A stretch of 64,000 bases of DNA from an uncultured Paracoccaceae bacterium (lineage in GTDB: Bacteria > Pseudomonadota > Alphaproteobacteria > Rhodobacterales > Rhodobacteraceae): NCBI GenBank assembly GCA_947500005.1, contig CANMQJ010000006.1, positions 124,001 through 188,000 on the forward strand, read 5' to 3'. The position numbers and the translations under genes are program-made. Below, piece after piece: positions 41,973 through 51,697 of this stretch (the first letter of the stretch is position 1; every line of letters begins with the position of its first letter). The notes under the pieces are model-generated. The model ran no database searches, had not been told where the DNA came from, and saw only the letters and a program-made list of their open reading frames with translations.

Positions 41973-44114
41973 TCAGTCCGCGGCCTCTTCCTTCTTGCTC
42001 TGGTCGATCTCCTCGCCGGTCTCCTGGTCCACGACCTTCATCGACAGGCGCACCTTGCCGCGGTCGTCAAAGCCCAGAAGCTTGACCTTCACTTCCTGGC
42101 CTTCCTTCAGAACGTCTGACGGATGGTTCAGGCGGCGGTTCTCGATCTGGCTGACATGCACCAAGCCATCGCGCTTGCCGAAGAAGTTCACGAAGGCGCC
42201 GAAATCGACGATCTTCACGACCTTGCCGGTATAAACGCCGCCCACTTCGGGCTCGGCTACGATGGAATAGATCATGTCATGGGCGCGCTTGATCGCCTCG
42301 CCGTCCGAGGATGCGATCTTGATCACGCCGTCGTCGTTGATGTCCACCTTGGCACCGCTGGTTTCCACGATCTCGCGGATCACCTTGCCGCCCGAGCCGA
42401 TCACTTCGCGGATCTTGTCGGTGGGGATCTGCATGGTCTCGATGCGCGGGGCATGGGCCGAGAATTCGCCGGCCTCGCTCAACGCCTTGGACATCTCGCT
42501 CAGGATGTGCAGCCGGCCGTCCTTGGCTTGGGCCAGCGCCTTTTCCATGATCTCGGGCGTGATGCCCGCGACCTTGATGTCCATCTGGAGCGAGGTGATC
42601 CCGTTCTCGGTACCGGCCACCTTGAAGTCCATGTCGCCGAGGTGATCCTCGTCGCCAAGGATGTCGGTGAGAACGGCATAGGAGCCGTCTTCTTCCAGGA
42701 TCAGACCCATCGCCACGCCGGCAACCGGTGCCTTGAGCGGTACGCCCGCATCCATCATCGACAGCGACCCGCCGCAGACAGATGCCATCGAGGAAGAGCC
42801 GTTCGACTCGGTGATCTCGGACACAACGCGGATGGTATAGGGGAAGTCCGTCGGGGCCGGCAGAACCGCCTGAAGCGCGCGCCACGCCAGCTTGCCGTGG
42901 CCGATCTCGCGGCGTCCGGGGCTGCCCACGCGTCCAACTTCACCCACCGAATAGGGCGGGAAGTTGTAATGCAGAAGGAAGTTCGACTTGAAGTTCCCGT
43001 GCAGCGCATCGATGAACTGCTCGTCATCGCCGGTGCCCAGCGTGGTAACGGCCAGCGCCTGCGTCTCGCCACGCGTGAACAGAGCCGAGCCGTGGGTACG
43101 GGGAAGCAGGCCGGTCTCGGCCACGATCGCGCGCACATCGGTGGTCGAACGACCGTCGATCCGCTTTCCGGTCTTGACCACGTCGCCACGCAGAACAGAC
43201 GATTCCAGCTTCTTCAGGGCCGAGCCCAGGTTCGGATCCTCGCGCTGCTCCTCGTTGAGCCCCTCGATGATCTCCTGCTTGGCGGCAGCCACGGCAGCCT
43301 GGCGTTCCTGCTTGTCAGTGATCGCATAGGCGTCGCGCACCTTCTGCTCGCCCAGCTTGACCACGTCGGCATAGAGAACCGAGTAATCCGGCGGCTGGAA
43401 GTCGAACGGCTCTTTCGCGGCTTCCTCGGCCAGCGCAATGATCAGGTCGATGACCGGCTGGATCTGCTCATGCGCGAAATTCACCGCGCCCAGCATCTCG
43501 GACTCGGACAGCTCATAGGCCTCCGATTCGACCATCATAACGGCCTCTTTCGTGCCGGCGACGATCAGGTCCAGGCGCTGCTCGGGGTTCAGGCGCAGAT
43601 CCTGCATGTCGTCGACGGTCGGGTTCAGGACATATTCACCGTCCTCGTATCCAACGCGGCAGCCGGCGATCGGGCCCATGAACGGAACGCCCGAAATGGT
43701 CAGAGCGGCCGAAGCGGCGATCATCGCCACGATGTCCGGGTCGTTGACCAGGTCGTGGGACAGAACGGTGCACATCACCAGCACTTCGTTCTTGAAGCCC
43801 GGCACGAAAAGCGGGCGGATCGGCCGGTCGATCAGGCGCGCGGTCAGCGTCTCCTTCTCGGTCGGGCGCGCCTCGCGCTTGAAGAAACCGCCGGGCACCT
43901 TGCCTGCGGCATAATATTTTTCCTGGTAATGAACGGTCAGCGGAAAGAAATCCTGACCGGGTTTCTGCTCGCGGGCGTAGGTGACAGCGGCATGGACCGA
44001 GGTTTCGCCCAGCGTGGCGATGACCGAGCCATCGGCCTGACGGGCAACCTTGCCCGTTTCCAGTGTGAGCGTTTCCTCGCCCCACTGCATCGATTTCGTC
44101 GAAATGTTGAACAT
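41973..44114 (-). CDS. pnp: polyribonucleotide nucleotidyltransferase (PNPase)
   Basis: 713 residues, full length. Two RNase PH domains (about 1-215 and 300-540) with the alpha-helical linker, [16 protein letters not shown] in the second, [19 protein letters not shown] (catalytic Asp region), then a KH domain ([16 protein letters not shown]) and an S1 domain ([32 protein letters not shown]). PNPase degrades RNA 3' to 5' with phosphate and forms the degradosome core. No rpsO gene is directly upstream; the flanking gene is divergent. The leader has strong hairpins, in line with the known post-transcriptional autoregulation of pnp. Confidence 0.98.
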   Translation of the reverse strand: MFNISTKSMQWGEETLTLETGKVARQADGSVIATLGETSVHAAVTYAREQKPGQDFFPLTVHYQEKYYAAGKVPGGFFKREARPTEKETLTARLIDRPIRPLFVPGFKNEVLVMCTVLSHDLVNDPDIVAMIAASAALTISGVPFMGPIAGCRVGYEDGEYVLNPTVDDMQDLRLNPEQRLDLIVAGTKEAVMMVESEAYELSESEMLGAVNFAHEQIQPVIDLIIALAEEAAKEPFDFQPPDYSVLYADVVKLGEQKVRDAYAITDKQERQAAVAAAKQEIIEGLNEEQREDPNLGSALKKLESSVLRGDVVKTGKRIDGRSTTDVRAIVAETGLLPRTHGSALFTRGETQALAVTTLGTGDDEQFIDALHGNFKSNFLLHYNFPPYSVGEVGRVGSPGRREIGHGKLAWRALQAVLPAPTDFPYTIRVVSEITESNGSSSMASVCGGSLSMMDAGVPLKAPVAGVAMGLILEEDGSYAVLTDILGDEDHLGDMDFKVAGTENGITSLQMDIKVAGITPEIMEKALAQAKDGRLHILSEMSKALSEAGEFSAHAPRIETMQIPTDKIREVIGSGGKVIREIVETSGAKVDINDDGVIKIASSDGEAIKRAHDMIYSIVAEPEVGGVYTGKVVKIVDFGAFVNFFGKRDGLVHVSQIENRRLNHPSDVLKEGQEVKVKLLGFDDRGKVRLSMKVVDQETGEEIDQSKKEEAAD

Positions 44115-44129
44115 ATGCGTATCCTGTAA

Positions 44130-44187
44130 GGGAGCGCTCCCGGGCGGATCCCGGGTCTCCCGTTTCTATGGCGGCCCCATTGCCGCC
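44130..44187 (-). promoter_or_regulatory. hairpin-rich pnp 5' leader
   Basis: Three inverted repeats stand just upstream of the pnp start: GGGAGCGCTCCC (44130-44141), CCCGGG-N5-CCCGGG (44139-44155) and GGCGGC-N6-GCCGCC (44170-44187). The first two overlap and exclude each other, which would allow a switch in structure near the ribosome site. E. coli pnp is autoregulated through RNase III cleavage of a leader stem. Confidence 0.5.
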
Positions 44188-44391
44188 GACCCCTCTCCAT
44201 CTTGATCTCGCGTACCGGGGCCTTGGTACATCGTCTCAGATGCCGCGCGCATACATGAAAAGCGCTTCGATGGAAAGGGGGCGCAGCATCGAGGACGGAT
44301 CCGGGCAGCGGGAAAAGTTCACATACCCTCCGGTCGGAACGTGGTAATCTTGGACCATGGCCCCATCCGGCTGCTTCATGGAGGGAATATC

Positions 44392-45678
44392 ATGTTCACC
44401 AAATCCGTTCTCGTTCTGGGGATCGCCGGCTCGCTCGCGTTGCTCCCCGCCCCCCGCGCCCAGGCGGATGCCGGGGATTTCATAGGCGGAGCCATTGTCG
44501 GCGGGTTGATCGGCCACGCGATCACCAAGGACCAGCAGAAGCGAAAGGCGCAAAGCCAGCGCTCCAGCTCTTCGCGCAGCACCTATCGCAATGCGCCCAG
44601 CATTCCCGCCACCGAGCATGGCCGCACCACGCAGACCGCGCTCAACTATTTCGGCTATGAGGCCGGTCGCGTGGACGGCCAGATCGGCCGGGGCACCCGC
44701 TCCGCCATCGAGCGCTACCAGGCCTCGATGGGCTATCCGGTCAACGGCCGGGCCTTTGACGGCTACCAGTACGATTTCCTGATGCAGGCCTATTACTGGG
44801 GCATCAATGGCGGACAGGCGCAGACGCGATTGACCGGCCAGCCACTGTTGATGGCCTATCGTCGCCAGGTCACGACCGGGCAACCCGCAGGTCAACTTGC
44901 CGCCATGCCGCAGCCTGCCCCGGTCACGACCCCCGCGACCACGACCCCCGCGGCCACGGCCCAGCCGACGCAGCTGCCCAACCTCTTCGCCGGCAGTTCG
45001 CGCAGTGTCTCGCTCGCCAATCACTGCAACGCGGTGATGCTGCAGACCTCGACCAATGGCGGCTACACGACGCTTGCCAGCCTCTCCAATGCCGATTTCG
45101 CGCTGTCCGAGCAGTTCTGCCTCGCCCGCAGCTATGCCATCGCACAGGGCGAGGACGTGATGAGCAAGATTCAGGGCCTGACGCCCGAACAGGTCGCGAC
45201 ACAATGCGCGGCCTATGGCGAGCGCCTTGTGTCCGAGATCGGGGCAATCTCGCTCAAGCCGCAGGGCGATGTCGAGGCGCAGATGCGCAGCTTCGCGCTG
45301 TCCTCGGGCGTGCCGCCCGCGGATCTTGCCGCAACCAGCCGGGTGTGCCTTTCGGTGGGCTATAGCCGCGACAACATGAACGTGGCGCTGGGCTCGGCGC
45401 TGCTGCTCGTGGCGCTTGGGGAACCCGCCTATGGCGAGTTGCTCGGCCATCACCTGCGCGAGGGGTTCGGCACCTCGGAACGGCCCGACCTCGCGAACCA
45501 GTGGTACAAGGCCAGCCTCGACGCCATCGACGCAGGCGGCAGGGTGGTCTTTGTTCCCAGCGATCCCAACCGGCCGCACCTGATCCGTGCCGCGGCCTCG
45601 GGCCACCGCGCCGGCATGACGTCAGATCCCGCCGCCGTTCAGAAGGCGACGCTGCCCGCCTTCAAGGTGTCCGAGTAA
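44392..45678 (+). CDS. secreted peptidoglycan-binding-domain protein
   Basis: 428 residues. Sec signal peptide (FTKSVLVLGIAGSLALLPAPRAQA), then a Gly-rich segment FIGGAIVGGLIGHAITKDQQ like the glycine-zipper linker of envelope proteins. A PG_binding_1 repeat is seen at about 75-112 (TQTALNYFGYEAGRVDGQIGRGTRSAIERYQ), followed by a Pro/Thr/Ala-rich linker and a helical C-terminal domain of ~240 residues with several Cys that I do not recognise. It likely acts in the periplasm on the cell wall. GGAGGGA precedes the ATG at 44392. The gene is divergent from pnp. Confidence 0.8.
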   Translation: MFTKSVLVLGIAGSLALLPAPRAQADAGDFIGGAIVGGLIGHAITKDQQKRKAQSQRSSSSRSTYRNAPSIPATEHGRTTQTALNYFGYEAGRVDGQIGRGTRSAIERYQASMGYPVNGRAFDGYQYDFLMQAYYWGINGGQAQTRLTGQPLLMAYRRQVTTGQPAGQLAAMPQPAPVTTPATTTPAATAQPTQLPNLFAGSSRSVSLANHCNAVMLQTSTNGGYTTLASLSNADFALSEQFCLARSYAIAQGEDVMSKIQGLTPEQVATQCAAYGERLVSEIGAISLKPQGDVEAQMRSFALSSGVPPADLAATSRVCLSVGYSRDNMNVALGSALLLVALGEPAYGELLGHHLREGFGTSERPDLANQWYKASLDAIDAGGRVVFVPSDPNRPHLIRAAASGHRAGMTSDPAAVQKATLPAFKVSE

Positions 45679-45699
45679 AGCGCCTACCCGACCCAGAGG

Positions 45700-45761
45700 A
45701 GCGCGCGTTCCGCGCGCGCTCGACCAGCGCTACCGCGCGAGCGGGCGAGGCTGCGCCTCGC
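45700..45761. repeat. tandem GC hairpins between convergent genes
   Basis: AGCGCGCG-TTCCG-CGCGCGCT (45700-45720) and GCGAGGC-TGC-GCCTCGC (45745-45761). They fill the 89-bp gap between the stops of the peptidoglycan-binding and RTX genes and may end both transcripts. No T-run is present; the build resembles the other REP-like elements. Confidence 0.5.
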
Positions 45762-45767
45762 CCCGGG

Positions 45768-47207
45768 TCACGTGAGATCCCACACAATGGGCGCGATGGC
45801 CTCTCCCGCGTCATGCGGGAAATGAAGTTGAAGCGCGTCGATCCCCTCGGGCGCGTAAATCTCGGCCACCGTGCGGAAAGCGGTCTCATGGTCCATCCGG
45901 TGCATTATGGTGGCGGAGGTTCCGGCAAGGTTGCCATCGCCGTCCAGCACGGTCTGGAGGAAGAAATCCGCCCGGTCCCAGTAATCGGCGTTGACGATCA
46001 GCCGGTCGCCTTCATCGGGGTTGAAATCGTGCACGATCAGCATGCCCTCGGGCGTCAGCAGGAAGGTGTCGGCACCCGCGCCGCCGGTGGCCTCGTTCCG
46101 CCCGACATCGCCATAGATGAAATCATCGCCCGCGCCGCCCCAGAACCGGTCATTGCCCCGACCGCCCGAGAGGACGTCATTGCCCGAGCCGCCGCCGATC
46201 ACGTCATTCCCGTCGCTGCCACGGATATTGTCGTCGCCGGACTGGCCACCCAGCATGTCATCGCCGCGTGCGCCGAAGATCGTGTCATTGCCGTCATTGC
46301 CGTTGATCGTATCGTCGCGCCAAGATGCACGGTTGCTCCAGTTCTCCTCGATCAGGTCATCGCCCGCGCCGGCCTCGATGGAATCTGCATCTCCACCGCC
46401 TTCGATCGTGTCGTCGCCCTCGCCACCATAGATCGTGTCGCGGCCCGCACCGCCCAGAACGGAATCGTTGCCCTCCTGGCCCCGGAGCGCGTCATTGCCC
46501 TGATTTCCGATGATCGTGTCGTTACCCGCCCCGCCATCGATCCTATCGGCAAAGACGTCGCCGATCAGGCGGTCCGGGCCATCCGTTCCCTCGATGGGCG
46601 GGGCCACGAGAACCGAACCGTCGGTCACCTGGAATTGCCAGACACCGACGACGCCGGTATTGCCGGGGGTCTCGTCCAGTTCCGTGGCCGGAACATCGAT
46701 AAGGGCGTTGCCCCCGAAATAGATCGCCTGTCCGTCCGGCTGAACAATCCCGGAGTCGTACCACCTATCCGAACTGCCGGTTTCCTCGTACCGGAAAACG
46801 ATTTCCGAGTCTCCATCCCCTTTATCGATCAATTCCAGCTGGAATGTCACCGGATCCGTGTAGTCTTGAGAGTAGTATCCGATATCCTTCCAGGTCACGA
46901 CCACCGAATCCCGGTCCGTATTGAGGTCGAAGAAAACCCCGGTGCTTTCCAGCGGCGAGCGGCGGGTATCCAGATCCGCTCCCCAGGGAAAAATCGTGGC
47001 AGAGTCGTGCATGGGCCAATGTGACTGGTTGACCGATACCCCACCGTTGGTCGCGACCCAAAGTGTTTCGAAGGTGTCTGTGCCGAAACGGAACCCATCC
47101 TCGAAAATTGCGCTTATCGAATAGTCGGCGATATTGTCATCGCCAATGGGTATTTGTGTTTCGCCAAAGGGCAAAAGCGTGTTGTCGGGAATGTCGGAAA
47201 AACTCAT
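45768..47207 (-). CDS. nidogen-like and RTX repeat calcium-binding protein
   Basis: 479 residues. N-terminal part (about 10-200) has the NIDO-type pattern: ETLWVATNGGVSVNQSHW, IFPWGADLDTR, VVVTWKDIGYY, TFQLELIDKGDGDSEIVFRYEE. Residues 207-384 hold about eighteen RTX nonapeptides of type GGxGxDxIx (GGAGNDTII, GGEGDDTIE, GGSGNDVLS), interrupted by EENWSNRASW at 287-296. They fold into a calcium beta-roll. There is no Sec signal, so secretion by a type I system using the C-terminus is expected, but no HlyB/D genes are here. Possible role: adhesion or matrix. Confidence 0.88.
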   Translation of the reverse strand: MSFSDIPDNTLLPFGETQIPIGDDNIADYSISAIFEDGFRFGTDTFETLWVATNGGVSVNQSHWPMHDSATIFPWGADLDTRRSPLESTGVFFDLNTDRDSVVVTWKDIGYYSQDYTDPVTFQLELIDKGDGDSEIVFRYEETGSSDRWYDSGIVQPDGQAIYFGGNALIDVPATELDETPGNTGVVGVWQFQVTDGSVLVAPPIEGTDGPDRLIGDVFADRIDGGAGNDTIIGNQGNDALRGQEGNDSVLGGAGRDTIYGGEGDDTIEGGGDADSIEAGAGDDLIEENWSNRASWRDDTINGNDGNDTIFGARGDDMLGGQSGDDNIRGSDGNDVIGGGSGNDVLSGGRGNDRFWGGAGDDFIYGDVGRNEATGGAGADTFLLTPEGMLIVHDFNPDEGDRLIVNADYWDRADFFLQTVLDGDGNLAGTSATIMHRMDHETAFRTVAEIYAPEGIDALQLHFPHDAGEAIAPIVWDLT

Positions 47208-47336
47208 GGTCGAATACCCTTTTCATGTCACCCGGAGCGGGATACGCCGGGCGGACAGAAACTCGTGAACCCCTGATACGCGCCCGCATGGGGTCAATTT
47301 GAAACATCTCGGGGCTGAATGGCAAGGAGCTTGACC

Positions 47337-47356
47337 GGAAAACCGGGATATTCCCG
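47337..47356 (-). terminator. probable recR terminator
   Basis: 5-bp stem CGGGA-TAT-TCCCG (47344-47356) followed on the minus strand by GGTTTTCC, 10 bases after the recR stop codon. The stem is short, so confidence is moderate. Confidence 0.5.
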
Positions 47357-47365
47357 CAGGGGGAG

Positions 47366-47959
47366 TCAAATATCCTTTCGCGCGCGCAATGCGGCGGAAA
47401 TCGTGCCGTCGTCGAGGTAATCCAGTTCGCCGCCGATGGGCACGCCCTGCGCCAGCGAGGTCAGGCGCACGCGGCCTTCAAGCTGATCGGCGATGTAATG
47501 GGCGGTGGTCTGGCCATCCACCGTGGCGTTGAGGGCCAGGATGACCTCGGTGATCCCTTCCGCCTCGACCCGGTCGCGCAGGCGGGGGATGCGCAGGTCC
47601 TCGGGCCGGATGCCGTCGAGCGCCGAGAGAGTTCCGCCAAGAACGTGGTATCGGCCCTTGAACACGCCCGAGCGTTCCATCGCCCAGAGGTCCGAGACAT
47701 CCTCGACCACGCACAGCTCGCCGGTGGCGCGTTTCTCGCTGTTGCAGATGTCGCAGATGTCCGAGGTGCCCACATTACCGCAGTTGAGGCATTCGCGGGC
47801 ATGGGTGGCGACCTGTGCCATCGCCTCGGATAGCGGGCCCAGCAGCAGCGCGCGCTTGCGGATGAGGTGCAGCACCGCGCGGCGGGCCGAGCGGGGGCCA
47901 AGCCCCGGCAGCTTCGCCATGAGCTCGATCAGCTCGTCTATGGGCCTGGTGGAGCTCAT
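47366..47959 (-). CDS. recR: recombination mediator protein RecR
   Basis: 197 residues, full length. Helix-hairpin-helix start ([27 protein letters not shown]), four-Cys zinc finger ([16 protein letters not shown]), then a Toprim domain ([28 protein letters not shown]) and a C-terminal Walker-B-like region. RecR with RecO/RecF loads RecA onto gapped DNA. It is the last gene of the dnaX-ybaB-recR unit, a widely conserved order; gap to ybaB is 13 bases. Confidence 0.97.
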   Translation of the reverse strand: MSSTRPIDELIELMAKLPGLGPRSARRAVLHLIRKRALLLGPLSEAMAQVATHARECLNCGNVGTSDICDICNSEKRATGELCVVEDVSDLWAMERSGVFKGRYHVLGGTLSALDGIRPEDLRIPRLRDRVEAEGITEVILALNATVDGQTTAHYIADQLEGRVRLTSLAQGVPIGGELDYLDDGTISAALRARKDI

Positions 47960-47972
47960 GGCCTGAGCCGCC

Positions 47973-48317
47973 TCAGAAGGGCAGCTTGACGTCCTTGGGC
48001 AGGCCCATCGCCTCGGTCAGCTTGGCCATTTCCTCTTGCGCGCGTTCGCTGGCCTTGGCCTGCGCGTCCTTGATCGCGGCAAGGATCAGGTCCTCGACCA
48101 CTTCCTTGTCGTCGCCGTTGAAGATTGACGGGTCGATGTCGAGCGACTTCAACTCGCCCTTGGCGCTGGCGACAGCCTTGACGAGGCCGGCGCCGGATTC
48201 GCCGGTCACGGTCATCTCCTTCAGCTCTTCCTGAAGGTCGGTCATCTTGGTCTGCAGTTCCTGCGCGGATTTCATCATCTTGGCCATGTCGCCAAGCCCG
48301 CCGAGTCCCTTGAGCAT
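47973..48317 (-). CDS. YbaB/EbfC family nucleoid-associated protein
   Basis: 114 residues. The family pattern is [26 protein letters not shown], then the strand block [27 protein letters not shown] and [22 protein letters not shown]. The dimer binds DNA as tweezers and affects nucleoid structure and gene expression. It sits between dnaX and recR, the conserved context for this family. Confidence 0.97.
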   Translation of the reverse strand: MLKGLGGLGDMAKMMKSAQELQTKMTDLQEELKEMTVTGESGAGLVKAVASAKGELKSLDIDPSIFNGDDKEVVEDLILAAIKDAQAKASERAQEEMAKLTEAMGLPKDVKLPF

Positions 48318-48383
48318 GTCGTTCTCTCCGATCAGTGAGGTTGCCGCCTAGATACGCGCTGTGGCGGGGTTATGAAAGAGGCG

Positions 48384-50123
48384 TCACTCCTCGAACGGAT
48401 CCCATTCATCCTCCACCTCGGGCAACGCCTCGGCGGCGACCTCGGCCTGCAGGTCCTCGGCCGTGCGGATGCGGGTAATCCGCGCCTTGGGAAACTCGGT
48501 CAGCACGGCCTGCACCAGCGGATGCGCCTCGGCCTTCCGGCGCAGGGCCAGTTCGGCGGCATCGCGGGTTTCGGCGATGGTCAGCGCGTCGGCGTCGTTG
48601 ACGACAGTCACCGCCCAACGGTTTCCGGTCCAGGCCTGAAGCCGCGCGCCCAGGCGCTGGGCCAGGTCGGCGGGCGCGCTGTCGGTGGGCGTGAACTCGA
48701 TCCGGCCGGGCTGATAGGCGGCAAGCCGCAGGCCGGTTTCCACCTCGACCAGCAGCTTGACGTCGCGATTGGCGCGGATCAGCTCGACCACATGCTCGAA
48801 ACTGGGGTACCGCGCCAGCGCCGCCTGCACGTCCTGCGCCAGGGCCGGACCGGGGGCGCCGGTGCCGCCAATGGTCCGCGTCGCATAGGCCGAAGTGGCG
48901 CTCGGCACGGTGGCGCTGCCCGCCTGTACTCCTCCGCCCGGACCGCCATTGGGCGGCGGCGGGGGCGTCTCCTGCAGCTTGCGCACCAGCTCTTCGGGCG
49001 TGGGCAGGTCGGCCAGATGGGTCAGCCGGATCACCGCCATCTCGGCGGCCATCATGGAATTGGGCGCGGCCGCGACCTCCTCCATCGCCTTGAGCAGCAT
49101 CTGCCACATGCGCGAGAGCACGCGCATCGGCAGCGTCTCGGCCATCTGCTGGCCGCGCATGCGCTCGTCGGGCGACACGGTCGGGTCTTCGGCGGCGTCG
49201 GGCGTGATCTTGACCACCGAAACCCAATGCGTGATTTCGGCCAGGTCGCGAAGAACGGCAAGCGGGTCGGCGCCCTCGGCATATTGGCTGCCCAGTTCGG
49301 TCAGCGCGCCCGCCGCATCCCCGCGCAGGATCAGGTCCATCAGGTCCAGGACGCGGCCCCGGTCGGCCAGCCCCAGCATCGCGCGGACCTGTTCGGCGGT
49401 TGTCTCTCCCGCGCCGTGGCTGATCGCCTGGTCCAGCAGCGAGGTCGCGTCCCGGGCCGAGCCTTCGGCGGCCCGCGTGATCAGCGCCAGCGCATCCTCG
49501 GCGATCTCGGCCCCTTCCGCGGTGGCGATGCGGCGCAACAGGCCGATCATCTCCTCGGGCTCGATCCTGCGCAGGTCGAAGCGCTGGCAACGCGACAGCA
49601 CGGTAACCGGAACCTTGCGGATCTCGGTCGTGGCGAAGATGAACTTCACATGTGCCGGCGGCTCCTCGAGCGTCTTGAGAAGCGCGTTGAACGCGTTCGT
49701 CGACAGCATGTGAACTTCGTCGATGATGTAGATCTTGTAGCGGGCCGAGGCCGCGCGATAGCGCACGCTGTCGATGATCTCGCGGATATCGCCAACCCCG
49801 GTGCGCGAGGCCGCGTCCATCTCCATCACGTCCACATGCCGCCCCTCCGAGATCGCAACGCAATGCTCGCACACACCGCAGGGGGTGATCGTCGGCCCGC
49901 CAGTGCCGTCCCGGCCGATGCAGTTCATGCCCTTGGCGATGATGCGCGCGGTCGTGGTCTTTCCGGTCCCGCGGATACCGGTCATGATGAAGGCCTGCGC
50001 GATGCGGTCGGCCTCGAACGCGTTCTTGAGCGTTCGCACCATGGCTTCCTGACCCACGAGATCGGCAAAGGTCTCGGGGCGGTATTTGCGGGCAAGGACC
50101 TGGTAGGCCGGGGTCTCGGACAT
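48384..50123 (-). CDS. dnaX: DNA polymerase III subunit gamma/tau
   Basis: 579 residues. AAA clamp-loader ATPase with Walker A TGIRGTGKTTTAR (about 48-60), zinc cysteines C68, C82, C85, C88 (CGVCEHC), DEVHMLSTNAFNALLKTLEEPP (Walker B and sensor region), the arginine-finger part and a C-terminal tau-like extension (about 400-579) with a Pro/Gly-rich linker PPPPNGGPGG. No A-rich slippery site is evident, as is usual in high-GC bacteria. It starts the dnaX-ybaB-recR string, 158 bp from the divergent phosphatase gene. Confidence 0.96.
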   Translation of the reverse strand: MSETPAYQVLARKYRPETFADLVGQEAMVRTLKNAFEADRIAQAFIMTGIRGTGKTTTARIIAKGMNCIGRDGTGGPTITPCGVCEHCVAISEGRHVDVMEMDAASRTGVGDIREIIDSVRYRAASARYKIYIIDEVHMLSTNAFNALLKTLEEPPAHVKFIFATTEIRKVPVTVLSRCQRFDLRRIEPEEMIGLLRRIATAEGAEIAEDALALITRAAEGSARDATSLLDQAISHGAGETTAEQVRAMLGLADRGRVLDLMDLILRGDAAGALTELGSQYAEGADPLAVLRDLAEITHWVSVVKITPDAAEDPTVSPDERMRGQQMAETLPMRVLSRMWQMLLKAMEEVAAAPNSMMAAEMAVIRLTHLADLPTPEELVRKLQETPPPPPNGGPGGGVQAGSATVPSATSAYATRTIGGTGAPGPALAQDVQAALARYPSFEHVVELIRANRDVKLLVEVETGLRLAAYQPGRIEFTPTDSAPADLAQRLGARLQAWTGNRWAVTVVNDADALTIAETRDAAELALRRKAEAHPLVQAVLTEFPKARITRIRTAEDLQAEVAAEALPEVEDEWDPFEE

Positions 50124-50281
50124 GTGCTCTCAGCCGGATTCGTGGAGTGAGCCCGAAGCCTAGATCGGCACGGATGCCACGTCCACCGAACTCTTGCCGG
50201 AAACCCGTTTGGAAACCGGCGCGGCGCGGGTACAAGGAACGGTGCCAGATATGCGGCGCCGGTTTGGGGGAGGGCCGGAGC

Positions 50282-50785
50282 ATGTCCGAGATGAAAATCT
50301 ATGCCTTGCAGGTGGGCGGCGGCACGCTGGCCCTGTGTCCCATGCCCGGGCGCTATGGCCCCTATTCCGAGGATCTTGACCTGATCGCCTCCTGGCGCCC
50401 CGCGCTGGTGATTTCGCTGACCACGGAGATCGAGATGATCGAGGATGGCGCGCGCCATTTCGGGTCGGACATCCAGGGGCGGGCGGCGCGCTGGGCGCAT
50501 CTTCCGGTGCCCGATTACGGAACACCCCCACGCGACGCCGAAGAGCGGTGGAGCGCCGTTTCCGCGTCGGCCCGTCAGGCGCTCAAGGGTGGCGGGCGCG
50601 TGCTGATCCATTGCCGGGGGGGCTGCGGACGCTCGGGCATGGCGGCGCTGCGGCTCATGGTGGAATGCGGCGAAAAGCCCGACCTGGCCCTGGCTCGACT
50701 GCGGACGGTGCGCCCCTGCGCCGTCGAGAACGACGCGCAGCGCGACTGGGCGTTCCGCGGGCACAGCCGCGCCGCGCGCCCCTGA
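50282..50785 (+). CDS. dual-specificity/tyrosine phosphatase-like protein
   Basis: 167 residues. The PTP signature HCRGGCGRSG is complete: H110, nucleophile C111, R117; the general acid is probably D78 in the loop PVPDYGTPP. The whole fold resembles the CDKN3-like dual-specificity phosphatases found in some proteobacteria. Its substrate is unknown. ATG at 50282 directly follows GGGAGGGCCGGAGC. It stands between dnaX (divergent) and a zinc metallopeptidase on the same strand 58 bp later. Confidence 0.88.
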   Translation: MSEMKIYALQVGGGTLALCPMPGRYGPYSEDLDLIASWRPALVISLTTEIEMIEDGARHFGSDIQGRAARWAHLPVPDYGTPPRDAEERWSAVSASARQALKGGGRVLIHCRGGCGRSGMAALRLMVECGEKPDLALARLRTVRPCAVENDAQRDWAFRGHSRAARP

Positions 50786-50843
50786 CTCCCTTGACAGTTT
50801 CCCCGGCACCGCCAAGCTGATCCCTTGAAACGGGAGAGAGCCG

Positions 50844-51686
50844 ATGCGTCTGCGCGGAGTGAGGAAGAGCAGCAACGTGGAGATCCGGCGCGGCGGCGGG
50901 CGCCGGGCCGTCGGCATCGGCGGGCTTGGTCTGACCGGCGTGTTGCTGGTGCTGGGGTTAAGCTGGCTCACCGGCGTCGATTTCACCGGCCTCCTGTCCG
51001 AGCCGGGCGCGCCGACAAGTCAGCAAAGCCGCCCGCCCAGCGAAGCCGAACAGCGCGCCGCCGATTTCACCTCGCGTGTGCTGGCCACGACCGAGGATGT
51101 CTGGGCCGAGCGTTTCCCGGCAGAGGTGGGAGTGCCCTATGATCCACCCCGGCTTGTGATCTTTTCAGGTGTCACGCAAAGCGGATGCGGCGGCGCCTCG
51201 GGCGCGACGGGGCCGTTCTACTGCCCGCCGGACCGGACCGCCTATCTCGATACCGAGTTCTTTGCCGTCCTGTCGCAACGGCTTGGTGCCAGCGGCGATT
51301 TCGCCGCCGCCTATGTCGTGGCGCACGAGGTTGCCCATCACGTCCAGAACGAGCTTGGAATCCTTCCGCAGGTCGACCAGATCCGCCAGCGCGCCTCGCA
51401 AGCCGAGGCGAACGCGCTGACCGTGCGGCTGGAGCTTCAGGCGGATTGCCTGTCCGGCGTCTGGGCGCGTTCGGTCGAAGGGCTGATGGAGCGCGGCGAC
51501 CTCGAAGAGGCGCTGAACGCCGCGCGCCAGATCGGTGATGACGTGTTGCAGCGCCGCGCCGGACGCGTGCCGCAGCCGCACACCTTCACCCACGGCACGG
51601 CCGAGCAGCGCTCACGCTGGTTCAATCGCGGGTTCGAGGAGGGGCGCATGGCCGCCTGCGACACGTTCGGAGCCGATCGATTGTAG
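50844..51686 (+). CDS. neutral zinc metallopeptidase (YpfJ/KPN_02809 family)
   Basis: 280 residues. One N-terminal membrane segment (about 23-41) anchors a periplasmic domain. The zincin motif HEVAHH is at 161-166, and the third ligand is probably E197 in RLELQADCLSG. A pair of Cys (C115 and C127) may form a disulfide near the active site. The family is widespread but its substrate is unknown. The start MRLRGVRKSSNVEIRRGGG is the typical family N-terminus. Its 3' end is followed 11 bp later by the convergent SRP RNA gene. Confidence 0.92.
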   Translation: MRLRGVRKSSNVEIRRGGGRRAVGIGGLGLTGVLLVLGLSWLTGVDFTGLLSEPGAPTSQQSRPPSEAEQRAADFTSRVLATTEDVWAERFPAEVGVPYDPPRLVIFSGVTQSGCGGASGATGPFYCPPDRTAYLDTEFFAVLSQRLGASGDFAAAYVVAHEVAHHVQNELGILPQVDQIRQRASQAEANALTVRLELQADCLSGVWARSVEGLMERGDLEEALNAARQIGDDVLQRRAGRVPQPHTFTHGTAEQRSRWFNRGFEEGRMAACDTFGADRL

Positions 51687-51697
51687 GTGGATGAGGT

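Noticed and set aside
42123..44129. 668-codon open frame opposite pnp, and similar ones opposite leuS, dnaX, the CpdB-like gene and yejB/yejE/yejF
   Set aside because: All lie fully on the other strand of well-identified genes, have shadow composition (His/Arg/Gly/Asp-rich) and no motifs. High GC explains them.
45768..47207. Periodic GGNGNNGAC-type DNA repeats that could look like a tandem repeat or CRISPR
   Set aside because: They are codons of RTX nonapeptides in one continuous frame; no spacers and no cas genes.
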